64,000 nt of DNA from Nocardia xishanensis NBRC 101358 (lineage in GTDB: Bacteria; Actinomycetota; Actinomycetes; Mycobacteriales; Mycobacteriaceae): NCBI RefSeq assembly GCF_001613365.1, contig NZ_BDCF01000010.1:62001-126000 (forward strand), in the 5' to 3' direction. A program made the translations under genes and the position numbers. A model generated the notes under the pieces. The model did no database searches. It was not told where the DNA came from and worked only from the letters and a program-made list of their open reading frames with translations. Below, in pieces: positions 8,044 through 16,355 of this stretch. The stretch's first letter is position 1; the number at the start of each line of letters is the position of its first letter.

Positions 8044-9414
8044 CTACGCAGGCTGCGCCTCACCTCGCCGGCCAACCCGTCCCCGCAGCGCCAGCACACC
8101 CAGAGCCGACGCCACCATGCACCCGCCGACCACCCACAGTCCGGCTCGCTGCGTCCCGGTCCAATCCTTCAACCAACCCGTCACATACGGCGCAGCGAAT
8201 CCGCTGACGTTCCCGATCGAATTGATCAGCGCGATCCCGCCCGCCGCCGCGGTGCCGGAGAGGAATTCGCTGGGCAACGCCCAGAAGGTCGGCAGCGCGG
8301 CGAGTACTCCCACTGCGCAGACGGTTACCGCGGTCATGGCAGCGAACGGGTTGCCGAGGTACAGCGCGACAGGGATGGCGAGGCCGCCGACGAGCGCGGG
8401 TAGTGCCACGTGCCAAGCACGTTCGCCGGTGCGATCTCCGTGCCTGCTCCACCAGACCATCACGACGGCCCCGATGAGGTAGGGCACCGCGTTGATCAAG
8501 CCGCGCTGCACGACCGAATAGCTGACGCCGTACTGCTCCTCGAATCCTTTGATGATGGTCGGCAAGAAGAAGCCGAGCGCGTACAATCCGTAGACGACGC
8601 CGCCGTAGATCAGCGCCAGACCGAAGACGCGGGGATGGGTGAGCGCTTTCCGCACCGTCCAGTGTTCGGCCTGTTCCACGGCTTCGTGTTCGGAGGCGAG
8701 TTCGTTACTGAGCCAACGGCGTTCGTCAGGGGTGAGCCAGCGTGCCAATGCGGGACTGTCGGTGAGATAGAACCACGTCACGACCGCGAGCAGGATCGCG
8801 GGAATGCCCTCCACGAGGAACATGAACCGCCACCCGCTGAGGCCGAGAATGCCCTCACCGTATTCGATTATCAGGCTGGAGACCGTCGAGCCCAGCGCCG
8901 TGGACACCGGTACGGCGACCATGAACAACGCCACGATCTTCGCCCGCTGCGACCGCGGGAACCAGTACGTGAGGTACAGCAGGATGCCGGGAAAGAATCC
9001 GGCTTCGGCGATGCCCAGCGCGAAACGCAAGATGTAGAGCACGGTTTCGTTGGGTACGAACGCCATCGCGGTGGCGACCGCGCCCCAGCTGAGGAGGATG
9101 CGGGCGATCCAGCGGCGCGCACCGAACCGGTGCAGCGCGAGGTTGCTCGGTACCTCGAGCAGCAAGTAGCCGATGAAGAAGATGCCGGAAGCGAATCCGA
9201 ACGCCGTCTCGGTCAGCCCGAGATCGGCCTTCATTCCGCTCGGACCCGCGAATCCGATATTGACGCGGTCTAGGTAGTTGACGAAATACAGCAGGCCTAG
9301 GAAGGGCACCAGCCGAAGGGTGGTCTTGCGCAACGTCGTTCGGGACACATCGGTCGTGACAGCCACCCGGGCACTCTTCCCGGGAAGGCTCGGCACGTCA
9401 AGTTTCGGCTCCAT
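8044..9414 (-). CDS. MFS transporter, anion:cation symporter (ACS) type
   Basis: A 456-aa integral membrane protein with about 12 hydrophobic segments. The ACS family look is clear: FLGLLYFVNYLDRVNIGFAG in TM1, GIFFIGYLLLEVPSNLAL in TM2, RFALGIAEAGFFPGILLYL in TM4, the cytoplasmic loop with LTPDERRWL between TM6 and TM7, and ALPSEFLSGTAAAGGIALIN late in the protein. Members import organic anions such as tartrate, phthalate, hydroxyphenylacetate or glucarate with protons or cations. No catabolic gene lies next to it, so the substrate cannot be named. The chosen ATG follows an AAGGG run; a GTG 39 bases upstream is an alternative start. Confidence 0.88.
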   Translation of the reverse strand: MEPKLDVPSLPGKSARVAVTTDVSRTTLRKTTLRLVPFLGLLYFVNYLDRVNIGFAGPSGMKADLGLTETAFGFASGIFFIGYLLLEVPSNLALHRFGARRWIARILLSWGAVATAMAFVPNETVLYILRFALGIAEAGFFPGILLYLTYWFPRSQRAKIVALFMVAVPVSTALGSTVSSLIIEYGEGILGLSGWRFMFLVEGIPAILLAVVTWFYLTDSPALARWLTPDERRWLSNELASEHEAVEQAEHWTVRKALTHPRVFGLALIYGGVVYGLYALGFFLPTIIKGFEEQYGVSYSVVQRGLINAVPYLIGAVVMVWWSRHGDRTGERAWHVALPALVGGLAIPVALYLGNPFAAMTAVTVCAVGVLAALPTFWALPSEFLSGTAAAGGIALINSIGNVSGFAAPYVTGWLKDWTGTQRAGLWVVGGCMVASALGVLALRGRVGRRGEAQPA

Positions 9415-9522
9415 GCGCCGTAGACCCTTCTGCAGATCGGGCCCGCCAGGCACTCACGCCGCCGGTCGCCGCTGTGCGGCGAACGTGGCGGCCGAGCACG
9501 TCGAATCGCTACATCGCGGCGG

Positions 9523-10248
9523 TCAGTCGAGGATGTTTAGGACGACCCCGACAAGCATCAACCCCACGAATGCCGCCAGTAATGCGGTGATCACCCAACT
9601 GAACCTGATCCAGTTCAACCCCGGCCATCGCATGGGCTGGGGACCGATCGCACCGCGCAGTATGTACAACGCCGGGGAGCGATAGTGGACCGTTGTGCAG
9701 TGGCCTGAGACGACAGGGACCACCGTATCGGCGAACCCCATATCCCGCACCCACGCCTGAAAGATCCATTCGTACCACCACTTCGGCTTACTGGTCGAGA
9801 CTTCGACGTGGTGCAGGCCAGGTGTCATTGGGATGTGCGTCCTCCCCCAAGCCACATCCGGCACCTCGACACCATCCACGAAAATCCGTGGGTGGGCGGA
9901 CGCGTATGCGTTGGCGGCGATCCACCATCGAAAGTATCGAGCATCCAGGAGGATTCCCGTCTCACCTCGCCCCGGACGATAAGCGTCGACCGGATCGACG
10001 GCGGTCCCGTGCTTCAGCAGGAACCCGTGCGGGCCGATGGTGCCGGGCGGCGGGGCCATGTACGCGCTACCGTGCGGCGGGACACCAGAGAATCCGTGCT
10101 GCGGCTGAATCCCGCTGTGCGGCGGCATGTTGTGCCCGGGATACCCGACAGCGCCGTTGTGACCCGACGGTCCGGTCGGCGGGGCACCCGCGGAGGAACC
10201 AGTGCCGGGTGTTCCGAAGCGCGCACCGGGCTGTTGTTCGTAGCTCAT
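9523..10248 (-). CDS. Pro/Gly-rich membrane protein, unknown
   Basis: A 241-aa protein. The first 75 residues are rich in Pro, Gly and His (PPTGPSGHNGAVGYPGH and similar). A folded central part (about 80-200) carries many aromatic residues (ARYFRWWIAAN, KWWYEWIFQAW). One C-terminal membrane segment (about 217-238, VITALLAAFVGLMLVGVVLN) anchors it with the N-terminus probably cytoplasmic. A GGAGAG site precedes the ATG. It is transcribed in the same direction as the two small genes upstream (10308-11140), which look type VII-secretion related. No catalytic motif is visible. Confidence 0.7.
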   Translation of the reverse strand: MSYEQQPGARFGTPGTGSSAGAPPTGPSGHNGAVGYPGHNMPPHSGIQPQHGFSGVPPHGSAYMAPPPGTIGPHGFLLKHGTAVDPVDAYRPGRGETGILLDARYFRWWIAANAYASAHPRIFVDGVEVPDVAWGRTHIPMTPGLHHVEVSTSKPKWWYEWIFQAWVRDMGFADTVVPVVSGHCTTVHYRSPALYILRGAIGPQPMRWPGLNWIRFSWVITALLAAFVGLMLVGVVLNILD

Positions 10249-10307
10249 CAGGGTTTCATCTCTCCATATGCACAGGCTGCTCGAGGCACATACCTGCGAG
10301 GTCTCGG

Positions 10308-10745
10308 CTACGCGGTCTGCGGCTGATTCTGCTTGCCGAGGAGGGCGTTGATGACACCCATGACGGCCTGCATGAGGGTGTTCACGTCTTTGAAGGCGCT
10401 GGCCATCTCGACGAGCAGCATCGAGATCTTGAAACCGTCACGCGCGAACCGTCCGTACACCGACGCGATGACGTGCGCGGCCCCGCCGCCCAGCGTGAGT
10501 GCGAGTTCGATCGTGTAACCGATCAGAGCGCCCAGCAGGCTGGCCAGGATGTCCTGCACCATCTTGCGGAACGTCTTGACGATGTCCGCCACGATCTGCA
10601 TCGCCTCCCCGAGGCTGGCCGCGACCCCGCCGGCTCCGAGGATCTGATCGATCATGTCGGTGGCACGGTTCCGGTATGCGTCCCCCGCGTTACCGGTCCA
10701 AGTCGCGATGTCCTTCTCCAGACCGTTCTTCCAGGTTTCGCTCAT
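10308..10745 (-). CDS. WXG100-like small protein
   Basis: A 145-aa helical protein. IATWTGNAGDAYRNRATDM (about 13-31) contains the Trp-x-Gly turn typical of WXG100 proteins, between two predicted helices. A Gly/Ala-rich hydrophobic segment (about 67-92, SLLGALIGYTIELALTLGGGAA) could insert in a membrane. The ATG overlaps the stop of the upstream YbaB-like gene (ATGA). The first helix is short for the family: the frame is open upstream and encodes a WXG100-like ESWTNIANELTS before the Met, but without a start codon. A frameshift or fusion with the upstream gene is therefore possible. Function is likely as an ESX-type secreted or partner protein (inference). Confidence 0.65.
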   Translation of the reverse strand: MSETWKNGLEKDIATWTGNAGDAYRNRATDMIDQILGAGGVAASLGEAMQIVADIVKTFRKMVQDILASLLGALIGYTIELALTLGGGAAHVIASVYGRFARDGFKISMLLVEMASAFKDVNTLMQAVMGVINALLGKQNQPQTA

Positions 10746-11140
10746 GCTGGTGAGTTCGTTGGCGATGTTCGTCCAGCTTTCGGAAAGCGCTGCGCATACT
10801 GATCGGCGATCGCCGTGCCCGCCGGATCCTCGCCCACGGTGTCGTTCACGGTCTGCGCGACCTGGGTGCGTAACGTCGCCTGGGCCCGCCGCAGGCACGA
10901 CATGATCTCGGCCGAGACCACCGCTGGGTCCATGCCGCGGGTGCCGGCGGCGAGCGCGATGTCGGTAGGCACGCCGTTGTTGTCCACCGTCACACCGATT
11001 CGCCCATCGCGACTGGTCTCGGTGACCGTCAGCGTCGCCATCCGCTCGCGCAACTGCTCGAAACTCTTGGCCTGACGCTCGAAATCCGCTGCTATGCGTG
11101 CGATGTCCTCCGCGGCACGGCTCGGATCCAATACCTCCAT
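10742..11140 (-). CDS. YbaB/EbfC family protein
   Basis: A 132-aa protein with the YbaB/EbfC layout: an N-terminal coiled helix (SRAAEDIARIAADFERQAKS), a central beta sheet (ATLTVTETSRDGRIGVTVDN and GVPTDIALA), and a C-terminal helix. YbaB proteins are nucleoid-associated DNA-binding dimers. In Nocardia and mycobacteria, divergent members like this one are typically found beside WXG100/ESX-type genes (family knowledge), as here. The start is the ATG at 11140 behind a strong GAGGAGGAGGGG run. Stop and next start overlap (ATGA), so it is co-translated with the downstream WXG100-like gene. The last 12 residues differ in character from the rest, see the frameshift note in the findings. Confidence 0.75.
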   Translation of the reverse strand: MEVLDPSRAAEDIARIAADFERQAKSFEQLRERMATLTVTETSRDGRIGVTVDNNGVPTDIALAAGTRGMDPAVVSAEIMSCLRRAQATLRTQVAQTVNDTVGEDPAGTAIADQYAQRFPKAGRTSPTNSPA

Positions 11141-11407
11141 CAACCCCTCCTCCTCGAACTCCTACGTCACTGCAGGCGACGCGCAGCTCACGACGTTGTG
11201 GGTCTCGCCTTCTTCCTCTGACACGACCGCCGTCCGATCGGTTCCATCGAGATCCCGCGATCACCGAGTCGATCTTGTGCGACCACCGCGGGATCTGCGG
11301 CCCGTCCGGCCAGCTCATCGCCCTTCTCCCCCCGATTCGTGGACGCACGGCTACCGATGGTGGGAAGCTCGATATAACCGCGGTGTCGAGGCGAGGAAGC
11401 GTGACAC

Positions 11408-13609
11408 ATGGTGGACAAATCGAGTGGACCTGCCGGGGGCAACGGCAGAGCAGTGACGGTGGATCGGCCGGAACGCATTCGGAACGTGGTCCTGGTCGGT
11501 CACAGCGGGGCGGGGAAGACGACGCTGGTCGAGGCGATGGCGCTGACGACAGGCGCGGTGAATCGCGCGGGGCGGGTGGAGGACGGCACGTCGCTGTCGG
11601 ACTACGACGAGATCGAACATCGGCAGCACCGGTCCGTGCAGGTGTCGGTGGTGCCGCTGGCGTGGCAGGAGATGAAGGTCAACCTGGTCGACACCCCGGG
11701 ATACGCGGATTTCGTCGGCGAGCTGCGGGCGGGGTTGCGCGCGGCGGACGCGGCGCTGTTCGTCATCTCGGCGGCAGAGGGCGCGGAGGGGGTGAGCGGG
11801 GCGACGCGTGCGCTGTGGGAGGAGTGCGCGGCCGTCGGCATGCCGCGCGCGATCGTCATCACGCACCTGGACACCGCGCGCGCGGACTTCGAGGAGATGG
11901 TGCAGACGTGCCGGGAGGTGCTCGGCGGCGGGGCGTCGGAGAACATCCTGCCGCTGCATCTGCCGGTGTACGGGCCGCGCGGCGTTGACGGGCATCGGCC
12001 GGTCACGGGGCTGATCGAGTTGCTGCCCAACTGCGTGGCCGACTATGCCTCCGGTGAAGGAGTGCGCGGCGAGCCGTCGCCGGAGCAGGCCGCGGAGCTG
12101 GAAGAGGCGCGCAATCGGCTCATCGAAGGCATCATCGCCGAGAGCGAGGACGAGTCGCTCATGGAGCGCTACCTCGGCGGCGAGGACATAGAACTGGACA
12201 CGTTGGTCGGCGATCTGGAGCGCGCGGTGGCTCGCGGCAGTTTCCATCCCGTGCTGTTCGGCGCACCCGCGCCGGAGGGCGCGCGGCAGGGTCTGGGAAC
12301 GATGGAGCTGCTCGACCTGATCACAGGCGGTTTTCCCGCTCCGACCGAACACGTCGTCTCTGCGGCCCCGGCGACCAACGGCGCCGCGCCGACCCCGCTC
12401 GCCTGCGACCCGAAGGCCGCGCTGGCCGCGGAGGTCATTCGCACCGCTTCCGACCCTTATGTGGGCCGGGTGTCGCTGGTGCGGATCTTCTCCGGCACTC
12501 TGCATGCCGACGACACCGTGCACGTCTGTGGACACGGGCTGGCCGAGCGCGGACATCCCGACCACGACGTGGACGAGCGCGTCGGTTCGGTGACGGCGCC
12601 CTTCGGCAAGCAGCAGCGCCCGCTGGGCGAGGCCATCGCCGGCGACATCGCCTACGTCACCAAACTCGGCCACGCCGAAACCGGCGACACACTGTCCGGC
12701 ACCGGAAAACCGCTGGTGATCGAGCCTTGGCCGATGCCGGATCCCTTGTTGCCCATCGCGATTCAAGCGCACAGCAAGGCCGACGAGGACAAGCTCTCAC
12801 AAGGTCTGGCCCGGCTTGCGGCGGAGGATCCCGCCCTGCGCGTGGAAAACAACAGCCAGACACACCAATTGGTGCTGTGGTGCCTCGGCGAGGCGCATCG
12901 TGATGTCGCGCTGGAGCGGCTGCGCACCCGGTTCGGCGTGCAGGTGGACACCGTCGATCACAAGGTCGCGCTGCGAGAGACGTTCGCGGGCAGCGCGAAA
13001 GCGCGCGGCAGGCACGTGAAGCAGTCCGGCGGGCACGGGCAGTTCGCGGTGTGCGAGATCGAGGTGGAACCACTACCCGGTGGCTCGGGAATCGAGTTCG
13101 TGGACAAGGTGGTCGGCGGTGTGGTGCCGCGCCAGTTCATCCCCTCGGTGGAGAAGGGCGTGCGCGCGCAGGCGGCGCGCGGAGTCGCCGCGGGATATCC
13201 GCTGGTGGACGTGCGGGTCACGCTGTTCGACGGTAAGGCGCATTCGGTCGACTCGTCCGATGCCGCGTTCCAGACCGCGGGCGCGCTGGCGCTGCGCGAG
13301 GCGGCGGCCACGGCGGGCATCGATCTGCTGGAGCCGTTCGCCGAGGTCTGGGTCGTGGTTTCCGACGACTACCTCGGGCCGGTGCTGAGCGATCTGTCGA
13401 GCCGTCGTGGACGGGTGCTGGGCACCGAACCGCACGGGACCGGGCGCACGCGGATCCGCGCCGAGGTGCCCGAGCTGGAACTCAGCCGCTACGCGATCGA
13501 CCTGCGTTCGCTCTCGCACGGGACCGGTGATTTCAGCAGGACCTACGCGCGCCATGAGCCGATGCCCTCGCAGCTCGCCGGTGCGCTCCGGGAAAACAGC
13601 AAAGGCTGA
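11408..13609 (+). CDS. fusA2: Elongation factor G-like GTPase (EF-G2 type)
   Basis: A 733-aa protein with the full EF-G domain set. The G domain has G1 GHSGAGKTT (31-39), G3 DTPGYADF (95-102) and G4 THLD (152-155, in place of the canonical NKxD). The later domains include GHGQFAVCEIEVEPL and DSSDAAFQTAGALALREA (domain IV) and the domain V end RSLSHGTGDFSR. It is the paralogue class represented by Rv0120c FusA2 of M. tuberculosis, not the main EF-G, which sits in the str operon. EF-G2 proteins bind GTP but their ribosomal role is uncertain (family knowledge). The altered G4 suggests changed nucleotide specificity or weaker binding. The start is the ATG at 11408. No operon partner is certain; the DUF4191 gene follows after 67 bases. 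Confidence 0.88.
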   Translation: MVDKSSGPAGGNGRAVTVDRPERIRNVVLVGHSGAGKTTLVEAMALTTGAVNRAGRVEDGTSLSDYDEIEHRQHRSVQVSVVPLAWQEMKVNLVDTPGYADFVGELRAGLRAADAALFVISAAEGAEGVSGATRALWEECAAVGMPRAIVITHLDTARADFEEMVQTCREVLGGGASENILPLHLPVYGPRGVDGHRPVTGLIELLPNCVADYASGEGVRGEPSPEQAAELEEARNRLIEGIIAESEDESLMERYLGGEDIELDTLVGDLERAVARGSFHPVLFGAPAPEGARQGLGTMELLDLITGGFPAPTEHVVSAAPATNGAAPTPLACDPKAALAAEVIRTASDPYVGRVSLVRIFSGTLHADDTVHVCGHGLAERGHPDHDVDERVGSVTAPFGKQQRPLGEAIAGDIAYVTKLGHAETGDTLSGTGKPLVIEPWPMPDPLLPIAIQAHSKADEDKLSQGLARLAAEDPALRVENNSQTHQLVLWCLGEAHRDVALERLRTRFGVQVDTVDHKVALRETFAGSAKARGRHVKQSGGHGQFAVCEIEVEPLPGGSGIEFVDKVVGGVVPRQFIPSVEKGVRAQAARGVAAGYPLVDVRVTLFDGKAHSVDSSDAAFQTAGALALREAAATAGIDLLEPFAEVWVVVSDDYLGPVLSDLSSRRGRVLGTEPHGTGRTRIRAEVPELELSRYAIDLRSLSHGTGDFSRTYARHEPMPSQLAGALRENSKG

Positions 13610-13676
13610 TCACCCTTCGAAACTGTCGCCTGTCCCGGCGCAAATGCTGAGCTCGGCGGCCACTATTCTGAAACAC

Positions 13677-14420
13677 ATGGCAGCAGGCAAGGGCGGTAAC
13701 CCGTCGAAGGAAGCGAAGGCCGCGGCGAAGGCGGCGCGCAAGCAGGCGTCGAAGGAGCGGCGCCAGCAGCTCTGGCAGGCGTTCCAGATGCAGCGCAAGG
13801 AAGACAAGCTCCTGCTGCCCCTGATGATCGGCGCGGTGCTCGGCATCACCCTGCTGTTCCTGGTCATCGGGCTGATCTTCGATCTGCAGTGGTTCCTGCT
13901 TCCGATCGGCATCCTGCTCGGCGTGCTGGTGGCGTTCATCGTCTTCGGCCGTCGCGTGCAGAAGAACGTCTACGCCAAGGCCGAGGGTCAGGCGGGCGCG
14001 GCCGCGTGGGTGCTCGACAACCTTCAGGGCAAGTGGCGGGTCAGCAACGGCGTCGCGGCGACCACCCAGCTGGACGCGGTGCACCGGGTGATCGGCCTGC
14101 CCGGCGTGATCTTCGTCGGCGAGGGTTCACCACAGCGGCTCAAGTCGCTGCTCGCCCAGGAGAAGAAGCGGACCGCGCGGCTCATCGGCGACACCCCGAT
14201 CTACGACGTCATCGTCGGCAACGAGGAGGGGCAGGTCCCGCTGAAGGAACTCCAGCGCTACCTGACCAAGCTGCCGCGCAACATCGACACCAAGCGCATG
14301 GACAACATCGAGGGCAGGCTCGCCGCCCTCAGCTCGCGCAGCGGGCCCGCGCTGCCCAAGGGTCCGATGCCCGCGGGCGCCAAGATGCGCGGTGTGCAGC
14401 GCACGATTCGCAGGCGCTGA
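13677..14420 (+). CDS. DUF4191 family membrane protein
   Basis: A 247-aa protein similar to Rv2219 of M. tuberculosis. A Lys/Ala-rich basic N-terminus (about 1-37) precedes two adjacent membrane segments (about 44-66 and 68-88, LMIGAVLGITLLFLVIGLIF and FLLPIGILLGVLVAFIVFG). A soluble C-terminal domain of about 150 residues follows and ends in a basic tail. Both termini should be cytoplasmic. The function is unknown. The position upstream of the RDD gene and glnA1 matches the mycobacterial order. A strong terminator follows immediately. Confidence 0.85.
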   Translation: MAAGKGGNPSKEAKAAAKAARKQASKERRQQLWQAFQMQRKEDKLLLPLMIGAVLGITLLFLVIGLIFDLQWFLLPIGILLGVLVAFIVFGRRVQKNVYAKAEGQAGAAAWVLDNLQGKWRVSNGVAATTQLDAVHRVIGLPGVIFVGEGSPQRLKSLLAQEKKRTARLIGDTPIYDVIVGNEEGQVPLKELQRYLTKLPRNIDTKRMDNIEGRLAALSSRSGPALPKGPMPAGAKMRGVQRTIRRR

Positions 14421-14435
14421 GAACGGCTTACGCTA

Positions 14436-14477
14436 GGCCCGCGTCCCACATTCCGGGACGCGGGCCTTCGTCTTTTT
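14436..14477 (+). terminator. Rho-independent terminator after DUF4191 gene
   Basis: A perfect 12-bp G/C stem (GGCCCGCGTCCC / GGGACGCGGGCC), a 7-base loop, then a T-rich tail TTCGTCTTTTT. It is the most canonical terminator in the window. Confidence 0.9.
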
Positions 14478-14556
14478 CGGGATGTGCCTGGTCAGGCGGG
14501 CAGCTGCCGCGGCCGTGGAAAAAACCTCTCCGAAGCGGGAAGAGCGGACTCGTATC

Positions 14557-14584
14557 TAACTGTTCAAACTAATTTGAATGGTTA
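14557..14584. promoter_or_regulatory. Palindromic operator before alpha/beta hydrolase
   Basis: TTCAAA-CTAA-TTTGAA (14563-14578) is a perfect inverted repeat. It is flanked by TAAC at 14557-14560 and GTTA at 14581-14584, extending the symmetry to 28 bases. It lies just upstream of the hydrolase gene in an A/T-rich patch, as expected for a TetR-type repressor site. No regulator gene is adjacent. Confidence 0.55.
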
Positions 14585-14617
14585 GCCATGTTCGACATCG
14601 ACCCTAGGAGAGAAGTC

Positions 14618-15484
14618 ATGACTGTCGTCCACCACCGGACCGCCCAGATCCAGGGCCTCACCGTCTTCTATCGGGAGGCGGGCGATCCCGCGAACCCCAC
14701 CCTGGTCCTGCTGCACGGATTCCCCAGCAGCTCGGCCATGTTCCGCAATCTGCTCCGCGACCTCGGCGACGCCTACCACCTGATCGCTCCCGACCACATC
14801 GGCTTCGGCCGGTCGTCCATGCCGCGCGTCGACGAATTCGACTACAGCTTCGACAAGCTCACCGAGATCACCGCCGAACTCCTCGACACCCTCGGCATCG
14901 ACCGCTTCGCCCTCTACATCCAGGACTACGGCGCCCCGATCGGACTGCGCATCGCGAGCCGCCAGCCGGAGCGAGTCACCGCGATCATCACGCAGAGCGG
15001 CAACGCCTACCTCGAGGGGTTCACGCCGTTCTGGGACATCCTCTTCGCGCACGCGAAGGACCGCGCCGCCAACGAAGGCGAGGTGCGCAAGCTCCTCGAA
15101 CTCGACGCCACGGAATGGCAGTACCTGCACGGCGTTCCCGAGGACCGTCGCGACCGTGTCAGTCCCGACACCTGGACCCTGGACCAGAGTTACCTCGACC
15201 GTCCTGGCAATAAGGAGATCCAGCTTCAGCTCTTCTGGGACTACCAGTTCAACCTGGACTCCTACCCCGCTTTCCAGAAGTACTTCGCCGAGCATCGGCC
15301 GCCCGTGCTGATCACCTGGGGCGAACACGACGAGATCTTCGGGGCCGAAGGCGCCCGCGCTTACCTTCGCGACCTTCCGGACGCGGAGATGCACCTCCTC
15401 GATGCTGGGCACTTCGCCTTGGAGACCCACGGGGACGAGATCGCCGTACTGATTCGCGACTTCCTGGGGCGGACGGTTCGCTAG
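14618..15484 (+). CDS. Alpha/beta hydrolase, epoxide hydrolase/dehalogenase-like
   Basis: A 288-aa alpha/beta hydrolase. Visible: the oxyanion motif LLHGFPSSS (31-39), an Asp nucleophile elbow IQDYGAP (101-107, Asp103), a cap domain (about 130-215) rich in aromatics, and the late Asp/His pair (GEHDEIFG; LDAGHFALE). An Asp nucleophile groups it with epoxide hydrolases and haloalkane dehalogenases. The residue after the Asp is Tyr, not the halide-binding Trp of dehalogenases, so true dehalogenase activity is doubtful. The start at 14618 has GGAGAG six bases upstream; the earlier ATG at 14588 lacks one. A palindromic operator precedes the gene and suggests substrate- or stress-inducible expression. 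Confidence 0.8.
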   Translation: MTVVHHRTAQIQGLTVFYREAGDPANPTLVLLHGFPSSSAMFRNLLRDLGDAYHLIAPDHIGFGRSSMPRVDEFDYSFDKLTEITAELLDTLGIDRFALYIQDYGAPIGLRIASRQPERVTAIITQSGNAYLEGFTPFWDILFAHAKDRAANEGEVRKLLELDATEWQYLHGVPEDRRDRVSPDTWTLDQSYLDRPGNKEIQLQLFWDYQFNLDSYPAFQKYFAEHRPPVLITWGEHDEIFGAEGARAYLRDLPDAEMHLLDAGHFALETHGDEIAVLIRDFLGRTVR

Positions 15485-15493
15485 GGCCCTGTC

Positions 15494-15509
15494 GCCACGT
15501 TCGCGTGGC
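15494..15509 (+). terminator. UUCG-tetraloop hairpin after the hydrolase
   Basis: GCCACG-TTCG-CGTGGC, a 6-bp stem closed by the very stable UUCG tetraloop, starts 10 bases after the stop codon. It is probably the transcript end. Confidence 0.5.
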
Positions 15510-15517
15510 TCGAGTAA

Positions 15518-15579
15518 ATCGAGCGGAGAGGAATGGCGGTCGACTCGCCGCGTCGAACCACCACTTCTCTCCGCTCGAT
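15518..15579. repeat. Inverted repeat, 13-bp perfect arms
   Basis: ATCGAGCGGAGAG (15518-15530) and CTCTCCGCTCGAT (15567-15579) form a perfect stem around a 36-base loop. It could be a terminator, a structured small RNA or a protein-binding site; the sequence does not decide. Confidence 0.5.
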
Positions 15580-15821
15580 CGCGGTGGGCGGCATGTTCAC
15601 CCGGGAGTTGCTCGCTCCCTGGGAGCAGGAAAGCTGAGGGCAGGCGGCCTGAGAGGCCTTCCACTGCGCTCACCACGGCCCACCATGCTCACCGCGGCGG
15701 GTTCAGCCAGCAGGCTCGTGGCAACGCCCGATCCGACCGCCGCGTTCGAGCGGCGGCGGTTCCGTCTCGACTCGACCAGCGCCTTCCCGACGCGCCGCTC
15801 TAGCGAGGGTTGACCTGCGCA

Positions 15822-15915
15822 GTCCCGGCTTCCCGGTCCTACCGCGACTCGGGTGACGCCCCAGGACAAATCGTCTCCAGCGCGTCCCGGCTGCCCGCGG
15901 TCCTACCGCGACTTG
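15822..15915. repeat. Imperfect direct repeat at the 3' end of the RDD gene
   Basis: About 30 bases (15822-15851) recur with few differences at 15884-15915, 62 bases apart. The second copy contains the last codons and stop of the RDD gene, so the first copy looks like a small tandem duplication of the gene end. Confidence 0.5.
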
Positions 15916-16355
15916 ACCAACGCGGTCCCCGTCGCCCGGTCGTGCATACCGCGCCCGTCTCCGTCGGTGAACAGCGCGGGCACCACGAAAATCAGCAGTA
16001 CCTGGCGCGCCAACGCCCGCACGAAGCCGACCGGCGCGGCCGCGTCGATCCGGATGACTCGCAACCTGAGGAAGTACTGCCCCGGCGTGAAGCCGAACAG
16101 CGACACCGCGGCAACGCCGATGACGAACCAGATGAGCAGCGGAAGGTTCGCGTTCACACCGCGCACGATCAGCGCGGAGATGCCGACCGCGATCATCCAG
16201 TCCACGAACAGCGCCGCGATCCGGCGGCCCATCCCGGCCAGCGAGCCCGCTCCCTCGCGGGGAAGCCCGAGAAGTTCGCCGGGAAACTCGGACGTAGCCG
16301 AGTCCCCGGGGTCCGCAGAGGGTCCGGAAAGCCAGGATCCGGTGATACGCGCCAT
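15903..16355 (-). CDS. RDD family membrane protein
   Basis: A 150-aa protein with the RDD domain: AGMGRRIAALFVDWMIAVG (about 40-58) carries the family Arg and Asp in the first membrane helix. A second helix (LPLLIWFVIGVAAVSLFGFT) is followed by GQYFLRLRVIRID and a third hydrophobic stretch, then the D-R motif GRGMHDRATGTALV near the end. RDD proteins are small multi-pass proteins, probably transporters or ion exchangers. It lies head-to-head with glnA1, like Rv2219A in M. tuberculosis. The ATG has GGAGG very close upstream. The function in this context is unknown. Confidence 0.85.
   Translation of the reverse strand: MARITGSWLSGPSADPGDSATSEFPGELLGLPREGAGSLAGMGRRIAALFVDWMIAVGISALIVRGVNANLPLLIWFVIGVAAVSLFGFTPGQYFLRLRVIRIDAAAPVGFVRALARQVLLIFVVPALFTDGDGRGMHDRATGTALVKSR

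Larger units (their letters stand above)
15485..15902. other. Gene-free stretch with repeats between hydrolase and RDD genes
   Basis: These 418 bases hold the UUCG hairpin, a long inverted repeat (15518-15579) and a direct repeat (15822-15915). No open frame here has a ribosome site and coherent protein character. Confidence 0.45.
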
